From JABDOU01 sp041609995 (GTDB taxonomy: Bacteria > Actinomycetota > Acidimicrobiia > Spongiisociales > SHLN01), in NCBI GenBank assembly GCA_041609995.1, contig JBFIPU010000025.1, positions 1 to 28,551 on the forward strand: a stretch of DNA of 28,551 bases, written 5' to 3'. Below, one piece after another: positions 22,623 to 28,551 of the stretch. The stretch's first letter is position 1; each line of letters begins with the position of its first letter. A model generated the notes under the pieces. It was not told the origin of the DNA. It was given only the letters and a program-made list of their open reading frames with translations, and did no database searches. A program made the position numbers and the translations under genes.

Positions 22623-23895
22623 GGCGCCGGCGGGCCACCGCCGTCACGCGCAGGAGAAAGAGTCCCGCCAACAGGGCGGCCATTGCGCTGGGGAACGCCA
22701 CGTCGCCCGCGATCCCGGTGGCGGGCAGCACATCGACCACCGGGGTATCTTCGGAATCGACGTTGTTGGCGGGGTCGGGGTCATCCACGTCCGTCGAGAC
22801 AGAGGCCGTGTTCGTCAGCACGCCTGCGGTGGCAGCCCCGATGCGTACCGTCAACGTGATCGTGGGCATGTCACCGACCGCGACATCACCCAGATCGCAG
22901 GTCACAGCACCGGCCGACTCGGTGCACGTGCCGACGGTCGAGCTCGCCGACTCGAACACCGTACCCGCCGGAACGGTGTCGGCGACAACCACGTTGGTGG
23001 CGGTATCCGGCCCCGCGTTGGTGACCGCCAGCGTGTAGATCAAGGTCTCGCCGGGAGTGGCCTCGGCGTCGGCATCGCTCTTGTCGATCGCCAGATCGGC
23101 CACCGGCAGCAGGTTGGGGTCACACAGCGTCGTACCCAGTGCCAGCAGCTGAGCCGAGAGCGTGCTGAAATCCGCCAGCCAGTAGTCCTCGTTCTCGACC
23201 GGGCCCGAGATCCCCTGCAGCCCGGCCACGCTGATGGCACCGACTCCGAGCGCAATCACTTTCACACCATTGGCCCGGAAGAGATCGGCCCCGGCCTCCC
23301 CGTTGGCCTGTGCGGTTGCCTGCGGGGCGCCGGTCACGGCATTGCCGGCGTCGTCGACGTAGGCGGTCGGCACGCCGTCGGTCACGATGATGACCACATC
23401 GGGAAGCAGCGGCGAAGGCGACAGCGGGGCGTTCCAGTGCGGACCAGGGGTTCCGTCATAGTTGTAGGCCTCCAGGAACCCGGCCTCCCAGTTGGTGCCG
23501 GACACGAACGTGAGGCCCTGAGCGGCGGCGTCGAGCGACGCCGCTCCGGTGGCCGTCGACGTGTAGGCGGCTACGAGGTCGGCCTCGGCCCAGAACCGGA
23601 ACATGCCCACGGTCATGTCCTCGCCGTCCCAGAAGTTGACGAGGTCGGAGGCGGCGTCGCGGACGGTTTGCTCGGCGCCGGCAGCCGTGATGGAACTGGA
23701 CACATCGAGGATGACACCTACGGTGAGCCCGCAGTTACCGGGCGGAAGCGGGGGGTTGGGGGCGGCCGCCGCCGGCGCCGCCACCCCGAATGACGCGACG
23801 CCCAATGACAAGGCCGCCACCAGCACCCAGCCGCTCTCTCGACGGGCCCGCCATCGCCCGCTGCGCAGCCCTATACGTACATGCTCCCGCCGCAT
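22612..23895 (-). CDS. secreted vWA-DUF11 surface protein with LPATG cell-wall anchor
   Basis: A 427-residue exported protein. It has a basic, long signal peptide (about 1-45, ending AAPAAAAP), then a von Willebrand A domain with MIDAS motif DVSSS (Asp64, Ser66, Ser68) and VTDGVPTAY. A DUF11 Ig-like repeat follows (about 270-380; LIYTLAVTNAGPDTATNVVVADTVPAG), then LPATG (390-394), a hydrophobic helix and RRR: a complete sortase sorting signal. It is probably a wall-linked adhesin or matrix-binding protein. No sortase gene is in the window. GGAGAG before the ATG supports the start. Its 3' end overlaps the convergent hypothetical gene by 11 bases. Confidence 0.88.
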   Translation of the reverse strand: MRREHVRIGLRSGRWRARRESGWVLVAALSLGVASFGVAAPAAAAPNPPLPPGNCGLTVGVILDVSSSITAAGAEQTVRDAASDLVNFWDGEDMTVGMFRFWAEADLVAAYTSTATGAASLDAAAQGLTFVSGTNWEAGFLEAYNYDGTPGPHWNAPLSPSPLLPDVVIIVTDGVPTAYVDDAGNAVTGAPQATAQANGEAGADLFRANGVKVIALGVGAISVAGLQGISGPVENEDYWLADFSTLSAQLLALGTTLCDPNLLPVADLAIDKSDADAEATPGETLIYTLAVTNAGPDTATNVVVADTVPAGTVFESASSTVGTCTESAGAVTCDLGDVAVGDMPTITLTVRIGAATAGVLTNTASVSTDVDDPDPANNVDSEDTPVVDVLPATGIAGDVAFPSAMAALLAGLFLLRVTAVARRRLSS

Positions 23896-23918
23896 GCAGC
23901 TCTCCCGTGTTAGCCCGG

Positions 23919-23937
23919 CGCCGCATCAACAGCGGCG
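23919..23937 (-). promoter_or_regulatory. stem-loop in the leader of the vWA gene
   Basis: GCCGC-type arms at 23919-23924 and 23932-23937 pair perfectly around a seven-base loop, ending about 24 bases before the ATG on the minus strand. It could be an mRNA leader hairpin. It does not match any riboswitch class I know. Confidence 0.3.
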
Positions 23938-24058
23938 TCCTGTCTCGGGATGAATCACCAGACCCGATCCCTTGTCCGGGCGACTCTACAAGAAATGAGG
24001 GTTCGCCGCAGATCGGCCTCGGACAGGCACATGCAGGCTGAGCGCCAACAGGCGACGG

Positions 24059-24628
24059 TTACTCCGGCTGCTTGACCGCCGACACGTCGATCTCGAGCGT
24101 CACCTTCTCGCTCACCAGCAATCCCCCGGCCTCGAGTGGTGCGTTCCAGCTGACACCCCAGTCTTTGCGGTTGATGATGGTGGAGCCTTCGAAACCCACC
24201 CGCTGATTGCCCCATGGATCGATGGCGGCTCCCGTGAAGTCGAAGTCGATCGTGACTGGCTTGGTGGTGCCCTTGATCGTGAGATCACCGGTCACCCGAT
24301 AGCTGCCATCACCCTGCGCTTCGATCCCGGTCGATTTGAACGTGATCGTCGGATATTGATCCATGTCGAAGAAGTCGTTGCTCCGCAGGTGGTTGTCGCG
24401 ATCGCCGCTGCCGGTGTCGACGCTCTTGGCGTGGATCGTCACCTCGACATTGGAGTCGGATGGGTTCTGGGCGTCGAGGTAGCCGCTCCCTTCGAACTCC
24501 TGGAATCTTCCCCGTACTTTGGTCACCATGGCGTGGCGGGCCACGAATCCCAACCGGGTATGAACCGGGTCGAGTGTGTAATGGCCGGTGAGGTCGGCCT
24601 CCAGCCCGGCGGCGGCTTCAGTGGTCAT
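24059..24628 (-). CDS. YceI family lipocalin-like protein
   Basis: A 189-residue YceI-like beta-barrel. Typical blocks are YTLDPVHTRLGFVARHAMVTKVRGRF at the N-terminus, the central DNHLRSNDFFDMDQYPTITFKS, DLTIKGTTKPVTIDFDF and a C-terminal GFEGSTIINRKDWGVSW. The family binds isoprenoid-like lipids in a hydrophobic cavity and is linked to stress and transport of polyprenyl compounds. Unlike proteobacterial YceI there is no signal peptide, so it is cytoplasmic, as usual for actinobacterial members. GGGAGG four bases before the ATG is an excellent ribosome-binding site. It diverges from a MarR regulator that probably controls it. Confidence 0.93.
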   Translation of the reverse strand: MTTEAAAGLEADLTGHYTLDPVHTRLGFVARHAMVTKVRGRFQEFEGSGYLDAQNPSDSNVEVTIHAKSVDTGSGDRDNHLRSNDFFDMDQYPTITFKSTGIEAQGDGSYRVTGDLTIKGTTKPVTIDFDFTGAAIDPWGNQRVGFEGSTIINRKDWGVSWNAPLEAGGLLVSEKVTLEIDVSAVKQPE

Positions 24629-24656
24629 GGGTCCTCCCGTCGATATTGACGTCTCA

Positions 24657-24694
24657 TATCTGACAGCGCAGACATTAACAGTACATTATCTGAC
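24657..24694. promoter_or_regulatory. candidate MarR operators: two TATCTGAC octamers 30 bp apart
   Basis: TATCTGAC occurs at 24657-24664 and 24687-24694, about three helical turns apart, in the intergenic region between yceI and marR. One copy lies in the spacer of the predicted yceI promoter and the other just downstream of its -10 element, ideal for repression. Binding by the MarR protein is inference. Confidence 0.45.
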
Positions 24695-24701
24695 TCGTCA
24701 A
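24672..24701 (-). promoter_or_regulatory. predicted yceI promoter
   Basis: On the minus strand TTGACG (24701-24696), an 18-base spacer and TAATGT (24677-24672) make a good sigma-70-like promoter, giving a leader of about 37 bases with a strong ribosome-binding site. Confidence 0.5.
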
Positions 24702-24711
24702 CTATTTCTGG

Positions 24712-24717
24712 TAGGCT
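24712..24717 (+). promoter_or_regulatory. candidate -10 element of marR (leaderless)
   Basis: TAGGCT is followed by six bases and the GTG at 24724. CTGACT at 24690-24695, overlapping the second octamer, could be its -35 with a 16-base spacer, which would allow autoregulation. Confidence 0.45.
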
Positions 24718-24723
24718 GATTCT

Positions 24724-25170
24724 GTGAAGCGCTTCATCACCGACGACCCCCGCATCACGGACTACAGCCGGCTCGTGGAAACCCAGCGCAGGCTTCATCG
24801 CCTGTTCGGCCGCAGCTTGCGGGATTCGGCCGGGATTTCGGTGGTGTGGTACGAGGCGTTGCTGCGGCTCGCCCGATCCCCTGAGGGCCATCTCCCGATC
24901 AACGCACTGGGTCACGCCATGGACTTGACCTCGGGCGGCGCCACCCGACTGGTGGACCGGCTGGACGCCGCCGGCCTCGTCGAGAGGACATCGTGTCCGA
25001 CCGACCGCCGGGTTCAATGGGTGAAACTCACCGACAAGGGACGGCAGGTACTCGACCGAGCGTCCGAGCAGCACGTCCGCGACCTCGAGGAGCACTTCAC
25101 GTCCCGACTGTCTGGCCAGGAACTGGCCACCTTGCGAAGGCTCCTGGACCGGGTGCGGCCTGCCGACTGA
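24724..25170 (+). CDS. MarR family transcriptional regulator
   Basis: A 148-residue winged-helix regulator. The recognition helix and wing are LTSGGATRLVDRLDAAGLVERTSCPTDRRVQWVKLTDKG (about 68-106), the classic MarR signature with the DxR wing, flanked by dimerisation helices at both ends. The effector is unknown. It diverges from yceI; a leaderless GTG start is indicated by TAGGCT six bases upstream. Its TGA stop lies inside the first unit of a 14-bp tandem repeat, so the array begins within the coding region and the last two codons are part of it. Confidence 0.9.
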   Translation: MKRFITDDPRITDYSRLVETQRRLHRLFGRSLRDSAGISVVWYEALLRLARSPEGHLPINALGHAMDLTSGGATRLVDRLDAAGLVERTSCPTDRRVQWVKLTDKGRQVLDRASEQHVRDLEEHFTSRLSGQELATLRRLLDRVRPAD

Positions 25171-25250
25171 GCTTGACCGACTGAGCTTGACCGACTGAGC
25201 TTGACCGACTGAGCTTGACCGACTGAGCTTGACCGACTGAGCGGGCAGGC
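25158..25250. repeat. 7-bp inverted repeat enclosing the 14-bp array
   Basis: GCCTGCC (25158-25164) and GGCAGGC (25244-25250) are perfect inverted copies at the two ends of the tandem array, overlapping its first base on the left. They could close a large stem with the array as loop, or mark a unit that expanded or inserted as a block. Confidence 0.45.
25164..25242. repeat. 14-bp tandem repeat, 5.6 identical copies
   Basis: CGACTGAGCTTGAC is repeated perfectly five times (25164-25233), followed by a nine-base partial copy. The array starts in the last codons of marR and fills most of the 104-base gap to the convergent ABC binding-protein gene. Perfect copies indicate recent slippage, so copy number should vary. 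The period is not a multiple of three. Each unit contains TTGAC. No spacers separate the copies, so it is not CRISPR. The function is unknown. Confidence 0.95.
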
Positions 25251-25274
25251 GTTGGGGCCCGGTACCCGGGGGGA

Positions 25275-26396
25275 CTACTCGCCTCCGGGGTTGAGGGTCA
25301 CCTCGATCCGCTCCCAGCCGTTTCCGTTGACATCGAGACCCTCGGCTTCGAGAGCCTTGACGGCCCGCTCGGCGATGTCGGTCCGGAAGGCGTCTCCGCT
25401 GATCGTGACACCCTGCAATTCGGCGATCTGGCTCGTCGCGATCTCCACCGTCTGATCCCACAGGCTCTGATTCATGATCCCGATGCCCCCGGTAGAAGGC
25501 CAGATGAGGGCGTTGATCTCATTCATCTGCCAGGTCTGGTGGCTCGTGCCGAGCGCCGACCCGTTGTTGAGAACGGTGGTGATACACGCCTCCGGGTTGT
25601 CGCGGCATTCGATCCAACCGCGAAATGTTGCCCGCAGGAACCTCTCGGCGATATCTTCGTTGCCGGATTCGGCGATCCAGTCCTCGTCCACCCAGACCGC
25701 ATCCTGCAGCATGGCGGTTCCGATCTCGTTGAAATCGATGACGTTGAGATCGTCGGGCGTGTACAGCTCCCCGGTCTCCGGGTTGACCGCCTCCAGCACC
25801 TGGGCGTATTCGTTGTAGATCATGGCCTCGGCCGCATCGATGTCGCCCTGGAGAAGGGCCACCATGTCGAAGCTCTGGCCGACCAGCTCGACGTTGGGAA
25901 CGTCAAATTTCTCGATGGCGGCCGTCAGCTCGTACTCGTTGCCGAAGCCCCAGTTCCCGACCTTCTTTCCCTCCCAGTCGGCCGGCTCCGTGATGCCGGC
26001 TTCCTTGAACGACACCTCCAGGGTTCCGCTCCGCTCGAATACCTGGGCGATGTTGACGATGTTGGCGCCGGCCTCGCGAGAGACCAGGGCCTTCGGCACC
26101 CACGCCAGCCCGAACTCGGCTCCACCGGTGGCCAACACCTGCTGGGGAACGATGTCCACCCCGCCCTCGAGGATCGTCACGTTGAGGCATTCGGCCTCAT
26201 ATAGACCGGTGTCGAGTGCCTGGTAGTAACCGGCGAACTGAGCCTGGGCGAACCATTGGAGCTGGACCCGCACGTCGTCGGTGGTCGTGCAGTCAGAAGC
26301 GCTGGGCGGGGCGGCTTCGTCGCCGCCACAGGCGGCGGCCACCAACGTCAAGGCAATCAGAAGGGCCCCAAACCACATCGTCTTCGATCTACGCAT
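25275..26396 (-). CDS. ABC transporter substrate-binding lipoprotein, NMT1/THI5 family (ThiY/RibY-like)
   Basis: A 373-residue periplasmic-type binding lipoprotein with a signal peptide and lipobox cysteine Cys23 (LTLVAAACGG). The mature protein opens with VQLQWFAQAQFAGYYQALDTGLY and continues GGVDIVPQQVLATGGAEFGLAWVPKALVSREAGANIVNIAQVFERSG, the pattern of THI5/NMT1-like proteins. These bind the thiamine pyrimidine HMP (ThiY), while near relatives in RibXY systems bind riboflavin; the sequence alone does not separate them. The ATG at 26396 has GAGGAG six bases upstream and gives a normal signal peptide; the frame is open to 26474. It is the last gene of the importer operon, 84 bases after the permease stop. 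Confidence 0.88.
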   Translation of the reverse strand: MRRSKTMWFGALLIALTLVAAACGGDEAAPPSASDCTTTDDVRVQLQWFAQAQFAGYYQALDTGLYEAECLNVTILEGGVDIVPQQVLATGGAEFGLAWVPKALVSREAGANIVNIAQVFERSGTLEVSFKEAGITEPADWEGKKVGNWGFGNEYELTAAIEKFDVPNVELVGQSFDMVALLQGDIDAAEAMIYNEYAQVLEAVNPETGELYTPDDLNVIDFNEIGTAMLQDAVWVDEDWIAESGNEDIAERFLRATFRGWIECRDNPEACITTVLNNGSALGTSHQTWQMNEINALIWPSTGGIGIMNQSLWDQTVEIATSQIAELQGVTISGDAFRTDIAERAVKALEAEGLDVNGNGWERIEVTLNPGGE

Positions 26397-26480
26397 CGCG
26401 GTCTCCTCATCTCCGGCTCGGCACGTCACCGCCGCCCAGCCTACGCGTCCCGCCCCCGCGGCGCAGGGAGACATTGCCAG

Positions 26481-27323
26481 CTAGGCCTCTCCCGACCGCA
26501 GCGACACGTGCCAGGGCATGAAGACCCGTTCGGCGATCAGGATCAGCCCGTAGAACGCGATCCCCAACAGCGATGCGACCACAATTGCCGCCCAGGCGTC
26601 GGGGACCTGCAGCAGGTTGGCGCGGTTGATGATGTAGCGGCCGAGCACATCCTCCGGGCCCCCGAAATACTCGGCGACGATGGCGCCGATCAGGGAAAGG
26701 GTGCTGGCCACCTTCAGTGCGTTGAAGAAATAGGGCAAGGCGTTGGGAATGCGAACCCGGCGGAACACTTCCCGCGGCTCGGCGGCGAACGACCGCATCA
26801 GCTCGAGCTCGGCTTCATCTACCTCGGTCAGCCCCCGGGTGGTGTTGATCATCACGGGAAAGAACACGATGATGGCAACGACCACCATCTTCGGGACCGG
26901 GCTGGTGATCGAGAACCAGGCGTTGGCGATCGGGGCCAGGGCGATGATGGGCACCGAATTGGCGGCGATGGCGAACGGCATCAGACCCTGGCGGACCCCG
27001 CTCCAGCGCACGGTGGCCAGAGCAGCCAGCACGGCGAGGAGCGTGCCGGCCACGAATCCCCCAAGGGCTTCGATGAGCGTGTTGAGGCCGGCCACCCAGA
27101 TGATGTCGGCGGTGTCGATGAAGCTTGCCGCGATCTGCGACGGCCGGGGGAGGATGAATGTCTCAACCGACAGCACCCGGGTGATGAGCTCCCAGGCGCC
27201 GAGTACGGCGATGGCGGCCACCGCGGCCGGCGTGTATCGACGCAGTTCGTCCCAGGGGCCCGGGGCCGTGCTCGGAGGTGGCTCCGGGATCTCGATGATG
27301 GGTTCGTCGAACCGCGAGCTCAC
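26481..27323 (-). CDS. ABC transporter permease (ThiX/SsuC-like)
   Basis: A 280-residue inner-membrane permease of the BPD_transp_1 family with about six helices. The EAA coupling loop is ELMRSFAAEPREVFRRVRIPNALPYFFNALKVASTLSLIGAIVAEYFGG, the form seen in nitrate/sulfonate/taurine and thiamine-pyrimidine importers. The N-terminus (to about 35) is Pro/Glu-rich and cytoplasmic. The GTG start at 27323 overlaps the ATPase stop as GTGA, so the two are translationally coupled; the frame stays open upstream to 27695 but that part is antisense-like shadow of the ATPase gene. Confidence 0.9.
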   Translation of the reverse strand: MSSRFDEPIIEIPEPPPSTAPGPWDELRRYTPAAVAAIAVLGAWELITRVLSVETFILPRPSQIAASFIDTADIIWVAGLNTLIEALGGFVAGTLLAVLAALATVRWSGVRQGLMPFAIAANSVPIIALAPIANAWFSITSPVPKMVVVAIIVFFPVMINTTRGLTEVDEAELELMRSFAAEPREVFRRVRIPNALPYFFNALKVASTLSLIGAIVAEYFGGPEDVLGRYIINRANLLQVPDAWAAIVVASLLGIAFYGLILIAERVFMPWHVSLRSGEA

Positions 27324-28105
27324 GAGGCCGGTGCCTCCAACGCCCGCAACGCCTCGCGAACCTCGGTGATCTTGCCGTAGTACTCGTCTGACTCCCTGGT
27401 GTCCTCGTTGCGGGGCCGGCGGAGGGGCACCGGGACGACGTCGCTGATCTCGCCCGGCCTTGGCGACATCACGATCACCCGGGTCGACAGGAAGACCGCC
27501 TCGGGAATGGAGTGGGTGACGAACATGACCGTGGTTCCCGTCTCGCGCCAAATGCGGAGGAGCTCCTGCTGCATGAGCTCGCGGGTCATCTCGTCGAGTG
27601 CGCCGAACGGCTCGTCCATCAGCAGCAAAGCCGGATTGAATGTGAGGGCGCGGGCGATCGCGACCCGCTGTTGCATGCCGCCCGACAACTGCCACGGATA
27701 GTGGTCGCCAAAATCGTTGAGTTGGACGAGCTCGAGCATGGCGGCGGCCCTGGTGCGCCGCTCCCCTTCATCGACGTCCATGATCTCGAGGGGGAGTTCG
27801 ACGTTACGGCGCACCGTTCGCCAGTCGAGCAGGGTCGCCTTCTGGAACACCATGCCGTAGTCGCGATCTCGACGCGCCTGCGCCGCTGTCTTGCCGTTGA
27901 TCTCCAGGGTCCCTTCGGTTGGATCCAGCAGATCGCCGATCAGCCGCAGCAACGTGCTCTTGCCGCACCCGGACGGACCGATGAGCGAGATGAACTCGCC
28001 CGCCGGAACGGTCAGATCGATGTTGCGAAGCGCCACCACCCGACTGACACCCGCGCCGAAGGTCTTGCCGACCCCCCGGGCATTCACCACCGGTGGTTCG
28101 GCCAT
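27320..28105 (-). CDS. ABC transporter ATP-binding protein (ThiZ/SsuB-like)
   Basis: A 261-residue ATPase of the nitrate/sulfonate/HMP importer class. Walker A is GPSGCGKST (43-51), Q-loop Gln88, signature LSGGMQQR (140-147), Walker B LLMDEP (161-166) followed by the D-loop, and switch His198 (FVTHSIPEA). The start ATG at 28105 has AGGAG four bases upstream; an upstream in-frame ATG at 28126 lacks this. It lies 33 bases after the truncated permease gene and overlaps the next permease by four bases, so all four genes form one operon. Confidence 0.94.
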   Translation of the reverse strand: MAEPPVVNARGVGKTFGAGVSRVVALRNIDLTVPAGEFISLIGPSGCGKSTLLRLIGDLLDPTEGTLEINGKTAAQARRDRDYGMVFQKATLLDWRTVRRNVELPLEIMDVDEGERRTRAAAMLELVQLNDFGDHYPWQLSGGMQQRVAIARALTFNPALLLMDEPFGALDEMTRELMQQELLRIWRETGTTVMFVTHSIPEAVFLSTRVIVMSPRPGEISDVVPVPLRRPRNEDTRESDEYYGKITEVREALRALEAPAS

Positions 28106-28137
28106 GGCACTCCTTTCCTGCTCCATGCGCCGCCGGC

Positions 28138-28551
28138 CTAACCGGGCAGCCGGCGGGTGGCATCGACAAATCTGCGCTCCGCCAGCGAGACGACTGCGAC
28201 GAAGAAGATTCCGACCAGGGAAGAGATGAGAACAGCGGCGTAGAGCTTTTCCGGGGCGGCACCGAACTGTTGGCTGAACTCGAGCAATGCCCGTCCTAGT
28301 CCGTCACGCGAGCCGGTCGGCAATTCCCCGATGATCGCCCCGATCACGCTGGCCGTTGCTGAGATCTTCAGCGCCGTGAAGATGAACGGCAGCGCGGCAG
28401 GAACCTGCAGTTTCCATAGCGTCTGGCGAGGCGAGGCGGCATACGAGCGCATGAGCTCGGTTGCCGTCGGTTCGGGAGAGCGCAGTCCCCGCAGTGTGTT
28501 GATCGCAACCGGGAAGAACGTGATGTAGGCCGCGATGATGGCGACCCGCCA
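28138..28551 (-). CDS. second ABC transporter permease, C-terminal part (cut by window edge)
   Basis: The frame is open from the right edge and yields 137 residues, continuing through the edge. It starts WRVAIIAAYITFFPVAINTLRG, then shows the EAA loop ELMRSYAASPRQTLWKLQVPAALPFIFTALKISATASVIGAIIGE and a last helix ending SLAERRF. It is a paralogue of the permease at 26481-27323, so the importer probably uses a heterodimer of permeases. The N-terminal half and the promoter lie outside the window. Confidence 0.9.
   Translation of the reverse strand, partial: WRVAIIAAYITFFPVAINTLRGLRSPEPTATELMRSYAASPRQTLWKLQVPAALPFIFTALKISATASVIGAIIGELPTGSRDGLGRALLEFSQQFGAAPEKLYAAVLISSLVGIFFVAVVSLAERRFVDATRRLPG

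Noticed and set aside
23896..24000. Riboswitch in the vWA gene leader
   Set aside because: I compared it by eye with c-di-GMP, c-di-AMP and cobalamin-type conserved cores and found no match; only a simple hairpin is supportable.
25164..25242. CRISPR array
   Set aside because: Units are head to tail with no spacers and no cas genes are nearby.
24625..25461. Minus-strand frame of 278 codons running through the 14-bp array, giving a repeated QSVKLSRSSSVG peptide
   Set aside because: It is antisense to marR, which has a clear winged helix. The repeated peptide is only the array read in one frame.
25171..28551. TPP or FMN riboswitch for the importer operon
   Set aside because: None is visible; the operon's 5' end lies beyond the right edge.
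1..28551. tRNA, rRNA, insertion sequence, integrase or prophage
   Set aside because: No cloverleaf, transposase, integrase or phage structural gene was seen on either strand.

Overview
The window is a high-GC chromosomal segment from an actinobacterium, most likely an uncultured or poorly studied lineage such as Acidimicrobiia (lineage is inference). Pointers are an F420/deazaflavin-type nitroreductase, a short-chain cis-prenyltransferase of the mycobacterial Rv1086 type, a full-length Lhr helicase with its C-terminal domain, a Nei2-like glycosylase, and many starts preceded by a TAnnnT hexamer exactly 6-7 bases upstream (leaderless transcripts, common in actinobacteria). There is no phage, IS, CRISPR, tRNA or rRNA. 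The DNA is gene-dense and no gene-free stretch exceeds 300 bases.

Layout. 1-2.1 kb: the tail of an unidentified gene, then dhh and cis-prenyltransferase genes on the minus strand. 2.2-8.1 kb, plus strand: a PlsC-type acyltransferase, a FIST sensor overlapping its PAS histidine kinase, a tag glycosylase coupled to a MmcQ/YjbR protein, and a cytoplasmic trypsin-like protease. 8.1-17.3 kb, mostly minus strand: HMG-CoA lyase-like, Nei-type glycosylase, AceK (isocitrate dehydrogenase kinase/phosphatase), a plus-strand DUF4395 membrane protein behind a polycysteine upstream ORF, an F420-type nitroreductase and the large Lhr helicase. 17.4-22.6 kb: a Sel1/TPR protein (plus), a coupled minus-strand operon (Xaa-Pro aminopeptidase, two-helix membrane protein, FMN/FAD/4Fe-4S oxidoreductase), then a LapA-like and a Cys-motif hypothetical protein (plus). 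22.6-25.3 kb: a surface vWA-DUF11-LPATG protein, YceI and a divergent MarR regulator whose stop codon lies inside a 14-bp tandem repeat. 25.3-28.55 kb: a minus-strand ABC importer operon of the NMT1/THI5 (ThiXYZ/RibXY-like) type, cut by the right edge.

How the parts work together. FIST plus kinase form one sensory unit. Tag, Nei and Lhr give a DNA-repair flavour to 5.9-17.3 kb; in mycobacteria lhr and nei are neighbours, and here aceK and two other genes lie between them. MarR and yceI share a promoter region with two identical octamers 30 bp apart, so MarR control of yceI is likely. The ABC genes make a complete importer apart from the truncated second permease. The most interesting non-gene signals are the polycysteine upstream ORF with a following inverted repeat (candidate cysteine attenuator), the tandem repeat enclosed by an inverted repeat between convergent genes, and the repeated leaderless-start signature.
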